In this document: positions 51,660-60,740 of the stretch, piece after piece | How the letters are laid out: each line of letters opens with the position of its first letter | How positions within the stretch are numbered: position 1 is the first letter of the stretch | Source: an uncultured Sphingomonadales bacterium | Lineage (GTDB): Bacteria > Pseudomonadota > Alphaproteobacteria > Sphingomonadales > Sphingomonadaceae | Direction: 5' to 3' | NCBI GenBank assembly: GCA_903821605.1 | Contig: CAIJLZ010000014.1 | Coordinates: forward strand, 1-64,000 | Length of the DNA stretch: 64,000 nt | Program-made: the position numbers and the translations under genes | The notes under the pieces: model-generated | Database searches by the model: none | What the model was told of the DNA's origin: nothing | What the model saw: only the letters and a program-made list of their open reading frames with translations

Positions 51660-52655
51660 ATGCAGAACGCGGCTACTCCCACGATCATGGGTATCGATGT
51701 GATGATCATCGCGACGTTGCTCAGCAGCGTCGCTACCCTTGCGGTGCTGGTGGCGATTTACATGGCGACCACGGTGCGCAATCCGATGGCCAAGCGCATC
51801 AAGTCGCTGAACGAACGCCGCGATGAATTGCGCGCCGGGTTGAACAAGGTCGGTTCCGATCGTCGGGCCAAGTTGATCCAGAAGAATGTGCACACCGATC
51901 GCATCCGGTCGATTCTCGACAAGTTCAAGATGCTGCAAGACGAACAGCTCGAAGCCGCGCAACTCAAGTTGATGCAGGCGGGCATCCGTTCCAAGGATTT
52001 GGCGGTCGCGGTGATTTTTGGCCGACTGGTGATGCCGATCCTGCTGGGTGGCGGGGCGGCGCTCGCGGTCTATGTTCTTGACTGGTATCCGGACTGGTCG
52101 CCGTTCAAGAAATTCCTGTTCGTCGCGGCAGGCCTGATCGGCGGCTATAAGGCACCCGATCTGTTCGTTCAGAACAAGATCACGAAGCGGACATCAGGCA
52201 TCCGCAAGGGGCTGCCGGATGCACTTGATCTGCTCGTGATCTGCGCCGAGGCGGGCCTGACGGTCGATGCGGCCTTTGGCCGGGTCGCGAAGGAATTGGG
52301 CAAGGCCTATCCCGAATTGGGGGACGAATTTGCGCTGACCTCGATTGAACTTGGTTTCCTGACCGAACGGCGGCAGGCGTTTGAAAACCTGTCTCATCGC
52401 GTCAATCTCGATGCGATGCGCGGTGTGGTCACGACCATGATTCAGACCGAAAAATATGGCACGCCACTGGCCAGCGCGCTGCGCGTGCTCTCGGGCGAAT
52501 TCCGGAACGAACGCATGATGCGCGCCGAAGAAAAGGCGGCGCGCCTACCGGCAATCATGACCGTGCCGCTGATCCTGTTCATCCTGCCGACGCTGTTCGT
52601 CGTGATCCTTGGCCCGGCCGCCTGTTCGATCGCCGACGCCTTCGCGGGCAGTTAA
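51660..52655 (+). CDS. tadC: Tad inner-membrane platform protein TadC
   Basis: This 331-residue second F-domain platform protein has an N-terminal helix, the RKGLPDALDLLVICAEAGLT then VDAAFGRVAKELGKAYPELG core, LSHRVNLDAMRGVVTTMIQTE and the AEEKAARLPAIMTVPLILFI final helix. It follows tadB by 24 bp. The stop codon lies inside a 20-bp tandem repeat. No tadD, pilin or pseudopilin gene follows. Confidence 0.93.
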   Translation: MQNAATPTIMGIDVMIIATLLSSVATLAVLVAIYMATTVRNPMAKRIKSLNERRDELRAGLNKVGSDRRAKLIQKNVHTDRIRSILDKFKMLQDEQLEAAQLKLMQAGIRSKDLAVAVIFGRLVMPILLGGGAALAVYVLDWYPDWSPFKKFLFVAAGLIGGYKAPDLFVQNKITKRTSGIRKGLPDALDLLVICAEAGLTVDAAFGRVAKELGKAYPELGDEFALTSIELGFLTERRQAFENLSHRVNLDAMRGVVTTMIQTEKYGTPLASALRVLSGEFRNERMMRAEEKAARLPAIMTVPLILFILPTLFVVILGPAACSIADAFAGS

Positions 52656-52701
52656 GCTCCGGCGCGGGCAGTTAAGCTCCGGGGCGGTTAGTTAGGACCG
52701 G
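52643..52701. repeat. 20-bp tandem repeat over the tadC stop codon
   Basis: CGCGGGCAGTTAAGCTCCGG occurs twice head to tail (52643-52662, 52663-52682), with a degenerate third unit (GGCGGTTAGTTAGGACCGG). The first copy contains the last codons and TAA of tadC. It is probably slippage duplication; the second copy duplicates the stop in the same frame context but is not translated. Confidence 0.85.
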
Positions 52702-52714
52702 GGCGACCCGGTCC
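52695..52714. terminator. Hairpin between tadC and rsmB
   Basis: GGACCGGG-GCGA-CCCGGTCC is a perfect 8-bp stem with a GNRA loop, 1 bp past the rsmB stop and about 40 bp past tadC. There is no U-run on either side, so it may stabilise 3' ends rather than end transcription by itself. Confidence 0.55.
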
Positions 52715-52715
52715 G

Positions 52716-53927
52716 TCAGCGCCGCCGGAAGCGGGCGATGAAAAAGCCGTCGAGTCCGCCCTTGTCGGCCAACATGCCGGGCAACAGCCGGACGCAGCCT
52801 TGCGCATTTGGGGCGATGCCGCTGGGCAGTTCATCTGCCCTCACCGGATCAATCATCATGTCGGGATGGCGGGCGAGAAACGCTTCGACCTGTTGTTCCC
52901 CCTCGCTTGGTTCCAGCGAGCAGGTCGCATAAACCAATGTGCCGTCCGGCGCGAGCCAGTCGCGGGAGCGGTCCAGCAGGTCGGATTGCAATTCCGCGAG
53001 CGTCGCGATGTCCTTTGCGCGGATGCGGTGGATCACATCCGGATGGCGGCGGAAAATGCCGGTCGCGCTGCACGGCGCATCCAGCAGGATCGCATCGAAC
53101 TGGCGATCCGTCTGCCATTTGCGCGCATCGGCGATGACGGTTTCGGCGGTCAGACCCGTGCGTTCGAGATTTTCACTCAACCGCCGCATCCGTTTTTCAG
53201 AAAGATCAAGCGCGGTCACCTGCCAACCGGTGCTGGCCAATTGCATCGTCTTACCGCCCGGCGCTGCGCACAGGTCGAGCGCATGGCGGCCCTTGCCGTC
53301 GCCCAGCAATCGGGCGGGGAGGGAGGCAGAAAGATCCTGCACCCACCAATCGCCCGCGGCAAAGCCCTCAATGGCGGGGATCGATGCATTGTCATGTAGC
53401 CGCACATGGCCCGGCAACAGGCTTTCACCCTGGAGACGTTCAGCGTAATCGGCGGTCGTGGCAGGATCACGCAGATTGAGATCGGTCGGTGGCGGGCTGG
53501 CGAGCGCCTGTTTGGCCGCAGCGACCACGCCCATGCCCCATGCGCCGCCCCATCGCATCGCCACCGGATCGGGCAGGCTGCCGCGATCTTCGGGCAGGCT
53601 TGCGCCCTGCCGCAACAAGGTGCCGAGCACACCATGCACCAGTCGTTTCGGGCCGCCTTCCAGCAAGGGCAGGCAGGTCGCGACGACGGCATGGGCCGGT
53701 GTCTTGAGCACCAGCGCCTGCACCAACGCGATGCGCAGCACCATCCGCGCCTTGGCGTCGGCGGCGAGCGGTTGGCTGGTGGTGGAATCGATCAACTGGT
53801 CAAGATCGCCCAGCCGCCGCAGCACATGGCCGGCAATGGCATGGGCAAGCGCGCGGTCTTCCGACCGTTCGATATCCTTGGTCGCATTGGTGAGCGCAGC
53901 TTCCAGCGGGGTGCCGGTCCGCAGCAC
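52716..53927 (-). CDS. rsmB: RsmB-family 16S rRNA cytosine-C5 methyltransferase
   Basis: This RsmB/NOP-type m5C methyltransferase has a NusB-like N-terminal domain (ERSEDRALAHAIAGHVLRRL), a SAM domain (ALDLCAAPGGKTMQLAS; VTALDLSEKRMRRLSENLER), and both catalytic cysteine motifs (ILLDAPCSATGIFRRHPD; LVYATCSLEPSEGEQQV). The coordinates use the GTG at 53927, but family-like sequence (ISDIAGLESRRAALRLLDAV) continues in frame upstream to the htpX stop without ATG, GTG or TTG. The true start may be an ATT at 53984 or 53975, or a CTG. It is the second gene after htpX. Confidence 0.9.
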   Translation of the reverse strand: MLRTGTPLEAALTNATKDIERSEDRALAHAIAGHVLRRLGDLDQLIDSTTSQPLAADAKARMVLRIALVQALVLKTPAHAVVATCLPLLEGGPKRLVHGVLGTLLRQGASLPEDRGSLPDPVAMRWGGAWGMGVVAAAKQALASPPPTDLNLRDPATTADYAERLQGESLLPGHVRLHDNASIPAIEGFAAGDWWVQDLSASLPARLLGDGKGRHALDLCAAPGGKTMQLASTGWQVTALDLSEKRMRRLSENLERTGLTAETVIADARKWQTDRQFDAILLDAPCSATGIFRRHPDVIHRIRAKDIATLAELQSDLLDRSRDWLAPDGTLVYATCSLEPSEGEQQVEAFLARHPDMMIDPVRADELPSGIAPNAQGCVRLLPGMLADKGGLDGFFIARFRRR

Positions 53928-53987
53928 TGCATCCAGCAGGCGCAGCGCCGCGCGGCGGCTTTCGAGACCGGCAATGTCGCTAATGGT

Positions 53988-54902
53988 TCAGCTCCGGGAA
54001 TGGGGGTTAAGTGCGCTTCGACGACCGCTGGCAGGCGGGACATCGAAACTGGCGGTCCCATAGCCCGTGCCGTCGCCCATGTCGCGTGCAATCTGTTCGA
54101 GCGCCGCGATCCGGCTTTCGGTCGCGGGATGGGTCGAGAATATCTGGCTGATCTGGGTCGGGACAATATAGAGTTGGGCGGCGGCCGGGTTATGTTCGCT
54201 CACCGGATCGGGGATGCGCGTCGCGGCACCGGAGATTTTGGCGAGTGCAGCCGCCAGCGCACGCGGGTTGCCGCTGATTTCAGCCCCGGCACGGTCAGCC
54301 CCATATTCGCGGGTCCGGCTGATCGCCATCTGCACGATCATCGCCGCAAATGGCGCGACGATCATCGCCAGCAGGGCAACAGCGGCGTTGGACCGATTGT
54401 CGTCACCCGAACGAAAGAACATCCCGAAATTGGCGATCATCGAAATGGCCCCGGCGATGGTCGCCACCATCGTCATGATCAACGTGTCGCGGTTGCGGAC
54501 ATGGCCGAGTTCATGCGCCATCACGCCCGCGATTTCATCGGGGCTGAGCATGTTGAGCAGGCCGGTGGTTGCCGCCACCGCCGCATGTTCCGGGTCGCGC
54601 CCGGTCGCAAAGGCGTTCGGGCCGGGGGTGTCGATGATATAGACCTTGGGCATCGGCATGTTGGCGCGCCGGGCAAGCTGTTCGACCAGCCCGTAAAATT
54701 CCGGCGCGGATCGGGCATCGACCTCGCGCGCATGGTGCATGCGCAGCACGATCTTGTCGGCGTTCCAATAGGTGAACAGGTTCATGCCCGCCGCGAAGAT
54801 GAGCGCGATCAGGGCACCGCCCGGTCCGCCAAACATGAAGCCAAGCGCCATGAACAACGCCGTCAGCGCGGCGAGCAGCATCATCGTCTTGAGCGTATTC
54901 AT
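53988..54902 (-). CDS. htpX: Membrane zinc metalloprotease HtpX
   Basis: HtpX is a heat-shock-linked protease that degrades damaged membrane proteins. The 304-residue protein has two N-terminal helices ([36 protein letters not shown]), the zinc motif in [19 protein letters not shown], two further helices, and the third ligand region [16 protein letters not shown]. The ATG at 54902 ([10 protein letters not shown]) is the family start. It is divergent from the DUF1674 gene and probably co-transcribed with rsmB. Confidence 0.95.
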   Translation of the reverse strand: MNTLKTMMLLAALTALFMALGFMFGGPGGALIALIFAAGMNLFTYWNADKIVLRMHHAREVDARSAPEFYGLVEQLARRANMPMPKVYIIDTPGPNAFATGRDPEHAAVAATTGLLNMLSPDEIAGVMAHELGHVRNRDTLIMTMVATIAGAISMIANFGMFFRSGDDNRSNAAVALLAMIVAPFAAMIVQMAISRTREYGADRAGAEISGNPRALAAALAKISGAATRIPDPVSEHNPAAAQLYIVPTQISQIFSTHPATESRIAALEQIARDMGDGTGYGTASFDVPPASGRRSALNPHSRS

Positions 54903-54955
54903 CTTGAGTCTCGTTCCTCCTTGGCGCAAAATGGGTATACGCCAGTTGTTGCGCA

Positions 54956-55156
54956 ATGATGAGTCACATGAAAATGTCAGCCAATGCCCCGGGCAAGCGC
55001 CCGTCACACGTCAAGGCTCCCGATTATCTGACCCCAAGCCCGCCGGTGCCACAGCCGCGTGCCGCCGATGAGGGCCAGGAACATGGTGGCCGGGATGGTC
55101 CCGATCCCATTCGCTATGGCGATTGGGAACTCAAGGGCATTGCGGTCGATTTCTGA
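54956..55156 (+). CDS. DUF1674 protein (succinate dehydrogenase assembly factor 4-like)
   Basis: This 66-residue protein has a disordered N-terminus and the C-terminal signature [25 protein letters not shown], which defines DUF1674. Eukaryotic members (SDHAF4/Sdh8) bind the flavinylated succinate dehydrogenase subunit; the bacterial role is inferred by homology. The start is ambiguous (ATG at 54956, 54959, 54968 or 54974). Its TGA overlaps the next ATG (TGATG at 55154-55158). Confidence 0.88.
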   Translation: MMSHMKMSANAPGKRPSHVKAPDYLTPSPPVPQPRAADEGQEHGGRDGPDPIRYGDWELKGIAVDF

Positions 55157-56376
55157 TGCAGGGCGATAACATCAACAGCGATGTGCTGATCCTTGGCGGC
55201 GGTTTGGTCGGGCTGACTCTCGCGCTCGCGCTTGATGCCCATGGCGTGACCTCGACGGTGGTCGATCCGGCGGATCCGGCGGACATTCTCGCGCCGGGCC
55301 ATGATGGGCGCGCCTCCGCCGTGGCGAGCGGGCCTTATGCCATGTTGGAAGCGATTGGCGTCGGTGATCGACTGGCGGGCAAGGGCTGTCCGATCCGCAG
55401 TATCGAAGTGCGCGACGGCCTGCAGCAAAAGCCGCTGATCTTCGCGTCGGACGCGGGCGAACCGCCATTGGGCTATATGTTCGAAAATCGCGCGCTACGC
55501 ATGGCGCTGCATGAACAGGCGGCCGACGCGACCAATGTTCGCCTGCTGATGCAGGATCGTGCGGCCGATGTTGAACGCGGGCCGCATGGCGTGATTGCCA
55601 AGCTCCAATCGGGCGGGTTGGTGCGCGCCGGGCTCTTGATCGCGGCGGAAGGGCGGCAATCGCCAACCCGTGAAGCCGCCGGCATCAACACCGCGCGCTG
55701 GCAGTACGATCATTCGGCGATGATCTGCATGGTGGAACATGAACTTGATCACGAGAATGTCGCGCATGAGATTTTCTATGCCGATGGTCCGTTTGCGATC
55801 CTGCCGATGTTGCCGGGCAATCGCAGTTGTATCGTCTGGACGGTTTCGCGTCAGGACGCACCGGCGCTGGTAACCTTGCCGGAAAAGGCGTTTCTTGCTG
55901 AAATCCATCGCCTGACCGGTGGCATTCTTGGCCAGATGAAGCTGCTATCGCCGCGTTCTTTCTATCCGTTGAGCTTCCACCACACCGCCAAGATCACCGG
56001 CGAGCGGCTCGCGCTGGTCGGGGATGCCGCGCATGGCATTCACCCGATTGCGGGCCAGGGGCTAAATCTCGGCCTGCGCGATGTGGCGACGCTGGCAGAG
56101 GTGCTGGTGGATGGCATCCGCCTTGGCCTTGATGCGGGCGATGCGCAGTTATTGGCGCGTTATGAACGCTGGCGGGCGCTTGATAGCCTGATGGTCGCGG
56201 GGGCGACTGACGGGTTCGTGCATCTGTTCGGCTTTGGCGGCAAGCTGGCCCGTCGGGTGCGCCGGATCGGCCTTGGCGCGGTCGAGCGACTGTCGCCGCT
56301 CAAGGCGAGCTTCATGAACGAGGCGCGCGGTTCCAGCGGTGATCTGCCGAAGCTGCTCAACGGCATGACGATCTGA
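55156..56376 (+). CDS. UbiH/UbiF-family FAD-dependent hydroxylase
   Basis: This 406-residue class A flavoprotein monooxygenase of ubiquinone synthesis has the Rossmann motif VLILGGGLVGLTLALALDAH, GYMFENRALRMALHEQA, GLLIAAEGRQSPTREAAGI (DG-motif equivalent) and ERLALVGDAAHGIHPIAGQG then LNLGLRDVATLAEVLVDG, the UbiH-family signature. Which ring position it hydroxylates is not clear from sequence, so no symbol is given. The ATG at 55156 overlaps the DUF1674 stop. Confidence 0.92.
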   Translation: MQGDNINSDVLILGGGLVGLTLALALDAHGVTSTVVDPADPADILAPGHDGRASAVASGPYAMLEAIGVGDRLAGKGCPIRSIEVRDGLQQKPLIFASDAGEPPLGYMFENRALRMALHEQAADATNVRLLMQDRAADVERGPHGVIAKLQSGGLVRAGLLIAAEGRQSPTREAAGINTARWQYDHSAMICMVEHELDHENVAHEIFYADGPFAILPMLPGNRSCIVWTVSRQDAPALVTLPEKAFLAEIHRLTGGILGQMKLLSPRSFYPLSFHHTAKITGERLALVGDAAHGIHPIAGQGLNLGLRDVATLAEVLVDGIRLGLDAGDAQLLARYERWRALDSLMVAGATDGFVHLFGFGGKLARRVRRIGLGAVERLSPLKASFMNEARGSSGDLPKLLNGMTI

Positions 56377-56426
56377 CCGCGCCCCGGGCTGGACTCCATC
56401 TTGTCGCAGGCATAGAGCGCAAAGCC

Positions 56427-57233
56427 ATGGGCATTCGCTTTCACAAGATGCATGGGCTGGGCAACGACTTTGTCGTGATCGATGCCCGTGAGATGCCGGT
56501 CACGATGGACGCGGCGCGTGCGGCGGCGATTGCCGACCGGCATACCGGCGTCGGCTGCGACCAGTTGATCCTGATCGAGCCATCGACATGGGCAGATGCG
56601 CGGATGCGGATTTTTAACGCCGATGGCAGTGAAGTGGGCGCGTGCGGCAATGCCTCGCGTTGCGTGGCGCTGTTGCTGGGTGGTCATCCCCGGATCGAAA
56701 CGGCGGGCGGGGTGATCGAGGCGCGGGCCAGCGGCGATCTGCCCAGTGTCGACATGGGGGCGCCGCGCTTTGGCTGGGATGAAATCCCGCTCGCTTATGC
56801 GATCGACAGCTTCCACATGCCGGTCGGCTGGGATGGGGGGCTGGACACACCGATGGCGATCAATGTCGGTAATCCGCATGTGATCTTCTTCGTCCCCGAT
56901 TGCGATGCGGTTGATTTGGGCACCATTGGCCCAGTGATCGAGCATGACCCGATGTTCCCGGAACGGATCAACGTCAATGTCGCCCATGTGGTTGGCCCTG
57001 ATCATCTCAAGCTGCGCGTCTGGGAACGCGGTGCGGGCCTGACCCAAGCCTGTGGCACGGGCGCATGTGCGACTGCTGTGGCCGCAATCCGGCGCGGGCT
57101 GGTCGGCAATCGCGTCAAAGTCAGTCTACCGGGCGGGGATTTGCAAATCGACTGGAAGCCGGGCGGCACCATCTTGATGACCGGGCCGGCCACCCATGTC
57201 TTCACCGGTGAGCTTGCGGACAGCTTCGGCTGA
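56427..57233 (+). CDS. dapF: Diaminopimelate epimerase
   Basis: DapF converts LL- to meso-diaminopimelate for lysine and peptidoglycan. The 268-residue two-fold protein has FHKMHGLGNDFVVIDA at the start and both catalytic cysteines in SEVGACGNASRCVALLL and LTQACGTGACATAVAAIRRG. Length is standard. It heads a tight run dapF-mtaB-ftsY-yciB-mtgA with gaps of a few bases or overlaps. Confidence 0.97.
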   Translation: MGIRFHKMHGLGNDFVVIDAREMPVTMDAARAAAIADRHTGVGCDQLILIEPSTWADARMRIFNADGSEVGACGNASRCVALLLGGHPRIETAGGVIEARASGDLPSVDMGAPRFGWDEIPLAYAIDSFHMPVGWDGGLDTPMAINVGNPHVIFFVPDCDAVDLGTIGPVIEHDPMFPERINVNVAHVVGPDHLKLRVWERGAGLTQACGTGACATAVAAIRRGLVGNRVKVSLPGGDLQIDWKPGGTILMTGPATHVFTGELADSFG

Positions 57234-57241
57234 TCGGCACC

Positions 57242-58486
57242 ATGTCCGGTCCTGACATCATTTCGATGGGCTGCCGCCTGAATATCGCCGAGAGCGAGGC
57301 GATGGCGGCACAACTGCCGGGACGGGACAATCTCGTCATCATCAATAGCTGCGCCGTGACGAGCGAAGCCGTGCGCCAGACGCGTCAGACCATCCGGCGG
57401 CTAAAGCGCGAAAATCCGGCGCGCGAGATCATTGTCACCGGCTGTGCGGCCCAGATTGATCCGGCCCAGTTCGCCGCGATGCCAGAGGTCGCCCGGGTGA
57501 TCGGTAACGCCGAAAAACGCCGGGCCGATGCACTGTCAGGCGGTGCGCGCGAGGCGGTGGCCGATATCTTTACCGCGCCCGCACCGGATCGACCGGCGGT
57601 CAGCGGCAAGGGCAATAGCCGCTGCTTTATCGAGGTGCAAAATGGCTGCGATCATCGTTGCACCTTCTGCATCATCCCTTATGGCCGGGGAAATAGCCGG
57701 TCGATAGCGGCTGGGCCGGTGATCGAGGCGGTGCAAGCCGCTGTCGCACGCGGCCAGCGCGAGGTGGTGCTGACCGGGGTTGATCTGACCTCTTATGGCG
57801 ATGATTTGCCCGGTCGCCCCCGTCTGGGGCTGCTGGTCGAACGGATTCTGTCGGCGGTGCCGGGGGTCGAGCGGTTGCGCCTATCGTCGCTTGATTCGAT
57901 TGAGATCGATGATCGGCTGTTTGCACTGCTGACGCAGGAGGCGCGGATGTTGCCGCATGTCCATTTGTCGTTGCAGGCGGGTGACGACATGATCCTCAAG
58001 CGGATGAAACGCCGCCATTCGCGGGCGGATGCCGTGGCGATGGTGGAGCGGCTCAAGACCGCCCGGCCCGAAATCGCGATTGGTGCCGATATCATTGCAG
58101 GCTTTCCGACCGAAGATGAGGCGATGTTTGCCAACAGCCTTGCCCTGATCGACGATTGCGACATCGTATTTGGCCATATTTTCCCCTTTTCGCCGCGCCC
58201 CGGCACGCCTGCGGCCAAGATGCCGCAACTGGGGCCGCAGGTGGCAAAGGCGCGCGCCGCCCGGTTGCGCCAGCGTTCGGGCGAGAGGCTTGCCCATTGG
58301 CTTGGCTCCTTGATCGGGACCACCCAGTCGGTTTTGGTCGAGGCCAGCGGCCAGTTGGGCCATGCGGGCAATTTCGCGATGGTCGAATGGGCAAGGGGCG
58401 ATGATAAAATCGCGCTGCCGGGTCAGATCGTGCAGGTCTTGATTGCCGATGCAGGGGCGGATCGGCTAACGGGTCAACTGATATGA
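57242..58486 (+). CDS. mtaB: tRNA t6A37 methylthiotransferase MtaB
   Basis: This 414-residue radical-SAM methylthiotransferase converts t6A to ms2t6A at tRNA position 37. The N-terminal UPF0004 domain carries cysteines in SMGCRLNIAESEAMA, INSCAVTSEAVRQTR and IVTGCAAQIDP. The radical-SAM cluster is in QNGCDHRCTFCIIPYGRGNS. The short C-terminal region is TRAM-like. MtaB rather than MiaB is favoured by length and by the first motif. Its stop overlaps ftsY (ATGA). Confidence 0.93.
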   Translation: MSGPDIISMGCRLNIAESEAMAAQLPGRDNLVIINSCAVTSEAVRQTRQTIRRLKRENPAREIIVTGCAAQIDPAQFAAMPEVARVIGNAEKRRADALSGGAREAVADIFTAPAPDRPAVSGKGNSRCFIEVQNGCDHRCTFCIIPYGRGNSRSIAAGPVIEAVQAAVARGQREVVLTGVDLTSYGDDLPGRPRLGLLVERILSAVPGVERLRLSSLDSIEIDDRLFALLTQEARMLPHVHLSLQAGDDMILKRMKRRHSRADAVAMVERLKTARPEIAIGADIIAGFPTEDEAMFANSLALIDDCDIVFGHIFPFSPRPGTPAAKMPQLGPQVAKARAARLRQRSGERLAHWLGSLIGTTQSVLVEASGQLGHAGNFAMVEWARGDDKIALPGQIVQVLIADAGADRLTGQLI

Positions 58487-59424
58487 GCAAGACCTCCTGG
58501 CACCAGCGCCTCTTTGGCGGATTCCGCAAGACTTCCGAGCGCCTTTCCGAGAATCTCACCGGATTGGTGACGCGAGAAGTGCTGCACGTTGAGACGCTTG
58601 AACAGGTCGAAGAGGCGCTGATCGCTTCGGATCTCGGGCCGGGCACCGCCGCCCGCATTCGCGCGCGTCTTGCCGAAGGGCGTTATGAGAAGGGGCTCGA
58701 TGCCGACGCCCTGCGCAACTTGCTGGCCGAGGAACTGGAGGCGGTGCTCGCCCCGGTGGCCAAGCCGCTGGAAGTTACCGCTTGGCCGCGCCCGCAGGTG
58801 ATCCTTGTGATTGGCGTCAACGGGTCGGGCAAGACGACCACCATCGCCAAGCTGGCGCATCTCTATAAGGAACAGGATTATAGCGTCATGCTGGCCGCCG
58901 GTGACACGTTCCGCGCCGCCGCGATTGGCCAACTGGCGACTTGGGCCGAGCGTGCCGGCGTGCCGATCGTTTCCGGCAAGGAAGGCGGCGATGCGGCAGG
59001 TGTGGTCTATGAAGCGGTCAAGCAGGCGACCGCAACCGGTGTCGATGTGTTGATCGTCGATACTGCTGGGCGGTTGCAGAACAAGACCGGGCTGATGGAG
59101 GAATTGGCGAAGATTCGCCGCGTTCTTGGTCGGCTCAATCCGGATGCGCCGCATGATGTGGTGCTGGTGCTGGACGCCACCACCGGCCAGAATGCGCTTA
59201 ACCAGATCGAGATTTTCAGCGAGGTCGCCGGGGTGACAGGTTTGGTGATGACCAAGCTTGATGGCACCGCGCGCGGTGGTGTCATGGTGGCGGCAGCCGA
59301 ACGTTACGGCCTGCCGATCCATGCCATTGGGATTGGTGAGACGATGGATGATTTGAAACCCTTTAATGCCCGCGAGGTGGCGCGCGCCATTGCCGGGCTG
59401 CCGGTCGAAGAGGGTATGCACTGA
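58483..59424 (+). CDS. ftsY: Signal recognition particle receptor FtsY
   Basis: FtsY docks SRP-ribosome complexes at the membrane. The 313-residue form has only a short N-terminal region before the NG domain: VEEALIASDLGPGTAARIRA (N), P-loop VIGVNGSGKTTTIAKLAHLY, the insertion-box DTFRAAAIGQLATWA, LIVDTAGRLQNKTGLMEELA and MTKLDGTARGGVMVA. It shares a base with the next gene start (59424). Confidence 0.97.
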   Translation: MSKTSWHQRLFGGFRKTSERLSENLTGLVTREVLHVETLEQVEEALIASDLGPGTAARIRARLAEGRYEKGLDADALRNLLAEELEAVLAPVAKPLEVTAWPRPQVILVIGVNGSGKTTTIAKLAHLYKEQDYSVMLAAGDTFRAAAIGQLATWAERAGVPIVSGKEGGDAAGVVYEAVKQATATGVDVLIVDTAGRLQNKTGLMEELAKIRRVLGRLNPDAPHDVVLVLDATTGQNALNQIEIFSEVAGVTGLVMTKLDGTARGGVMVAAAERYGLPIHAIGIGETMDDLKPFNAREVARAIAGLPVEEGMH

Positions 59425-60044
59425 TGGATGGCGTTGAGACCCCGGTGACCGAACCGCACAAGCGCGGCAACGCGACCCGGTTGTTGATCGAACTTGGCCC
59501 GCTCGTTGTATTTTTGGGGGCCTATTTTCTCGTCAAGGGACCGTCCGCGATCTTCATTTCGACCTTTGCCTTCATGGTGGCGATGGCAGTGGCGATGATC
59601 GTGTCCCGGCTGAAACTGGGGCATATCTCGCCGATGCTGTGGGTATCGGGCGCGATGGTGCTGGTCATGGGTTCGCTGACGATCTGGCTGCACAATGACA
59701 CCTTTATCAAGATGAAGCCGACCATCTATTATGCGATGGTCGCGGTGCTGCTGCTCTATGGTCTCATGTCTGGACGACCGATGTTGAAGCTTGTGCTCGA
59801 CGGCGCTTTTCCCGGCATGAATGAGGCGGGATGGCATAAATTAACCCGTAATTTCATGCTATTCTTTGCCTTTATGGCGATATTGAATGAAGTGGTCTGG
59901 CGTCATAGTACGACCGAATTCTGGCTTGGTTTCAAGCTATGGGGCGCGTTGCCGATGACCTTTTTATTCGCAATGTCCAACTATCCGATGGCGCTGCGCC
60001 ACGGCATGCAGGACCCCTCCGCCAAGGCGGCCAAGGACGACTGA
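59424..60044 (+). CDS. Septation protein A / inner-membrane protein YciB
   Basis: This 206-residue YciB/IspZ-family membrane protein has five or six helices: LLIELGPLVVFLGAYFLVKG, MVAMAVAMIVSRLKLGHISP, MLWVSGAMVLVMGSLTIWLH and LMLFFAFMAILNEVVWRHST. The conserved NDTFIKMKPTIYY loop is clear. Members affect intracellular septation and envelope integrity. Start and stop of ftsY overlap it; mtgA starts 17 bp later. Confidence 0.92.
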   Translation: MDGVETPVTEPHKRGNATRLLIELGPLVVFLGAYFLVKGPSAIFISTFAFMVAMAVAMIVSRLKLGHISPMLWVSGAMVLVMGSLTIWLHNDTFIKMKPTIYYAMVAVLLLYGLMSGRPMLKLVLDGAFPGMNEAGWHKLTRNFMLFFAFMAILNEVVWRHSTTEFWLGFKLWGALPMTFLFAMSNYPMALRHGMQDPSAKAAKDD

Positions 60045-60061
60045 ACCGGGGAGGGCGCTGG

Positions 60062-60736
60062 ATGTTTCGTATGTTCCGTTTGATCGGCAAGGCCGCTTTT
60101 CTGTTCGTCGGCATCAGCGTCATCTGGGTATTCATCTATCGCTTCGTGCCGCCGCCCATCACGTTCACGATGATCGGGGATGTGGTGACCGGGCGCGGGT
60201 TGACCAAGGACTGGATGAGCCTTGATCGCACCGATCCGAACATGGCGCGTGCCGTGATTGCCGCCGAGGACAGCAAATTTTGCCAACATCATGGGTTTGA
60301 TTTCGAGGCGATTGAAAAGGCGATGCGCCGCAACGCCCGGGGCGGGCGCATCCGGGGCGGTTCGACGATCAGCCAGCAAACCGCGAAAAATGCCTTTTTG
60401 TGGCAGGGCGGCGGCTATTTCCGCAAGGGGATGGAGGCATGGTTCACGCTCCTGATCGAGAATATCTGGGGCAAGCGGCGGATCATGGAGGTTTATCTCA
60501 ACCTCGCCGAAACCGGCATTGGCACCTATGGCGTGAACGCGGGGGCGCAGCGCTATTTCGGCCATGATGCGTCGCAACTGACCCGCGCGGAAGCGGCCCG
60601 TATCGCGGCGGTGCTGCCCCTGCCGAAAAAGCGCGATGCCGTTGACCCGGCGGGGTTCACGCGGCGTTACGGCAACCGTATCGCCAAGCGATCAGGCGTG
60701 GTGGGGCGCGAGGGCTTTGATAGCTGCCTGCGCTAG
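60062..60736 (+). CDS. mtgA: Monofunctional peptidoglycan transglycosylase
   Basis: MtgA polymerises lipid II into glycan strands. The 224-residue GT51 protein has one N-terminal membrane anchor (AAFLFVGISVIWVFIYRFV), then the catalytic Glu in VIAAEDSKFCQHHGFDFEAI, GGSTISQQTAKNAFLW, the second Glu motif RIMEVYLNLAETGIGTYGVN and AARIAAVLPLPKKRD. The ATG at 60062 is chosen over the track start inside yciB. It is convergent with the next gene, 4 bp apart. Confidence 0.96.
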   Translation: MFRMFRLIGKAAFLFVGISVIWVFIYRFVPPPITFTMIGDVVTGRGLTKDWMSLDRTDPNMARAVIAAEDSKFCQHHGFDFEAIEKAMRRNARGGRIRGGSTISQQTAKNAFLWQGGGYFRKGMEAWFTLLIENIWGKRRIMEVYLNLAETGIGTYGVNAGAQRYFGHDASQLTRAEAARIAAVLPLPKKRDAVDPAGFTRRYGNRIAKRSGVVGREGFDSCLR

Positions 60737-60740
60737 TGCA

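Noticed and set aside
53406-54959. 517-residue plus-strand ORF opposite rsmB and htpX
   Set aside because: It is antisense to two clear conserved genes and has shadow-type composition; it has no domain signature.
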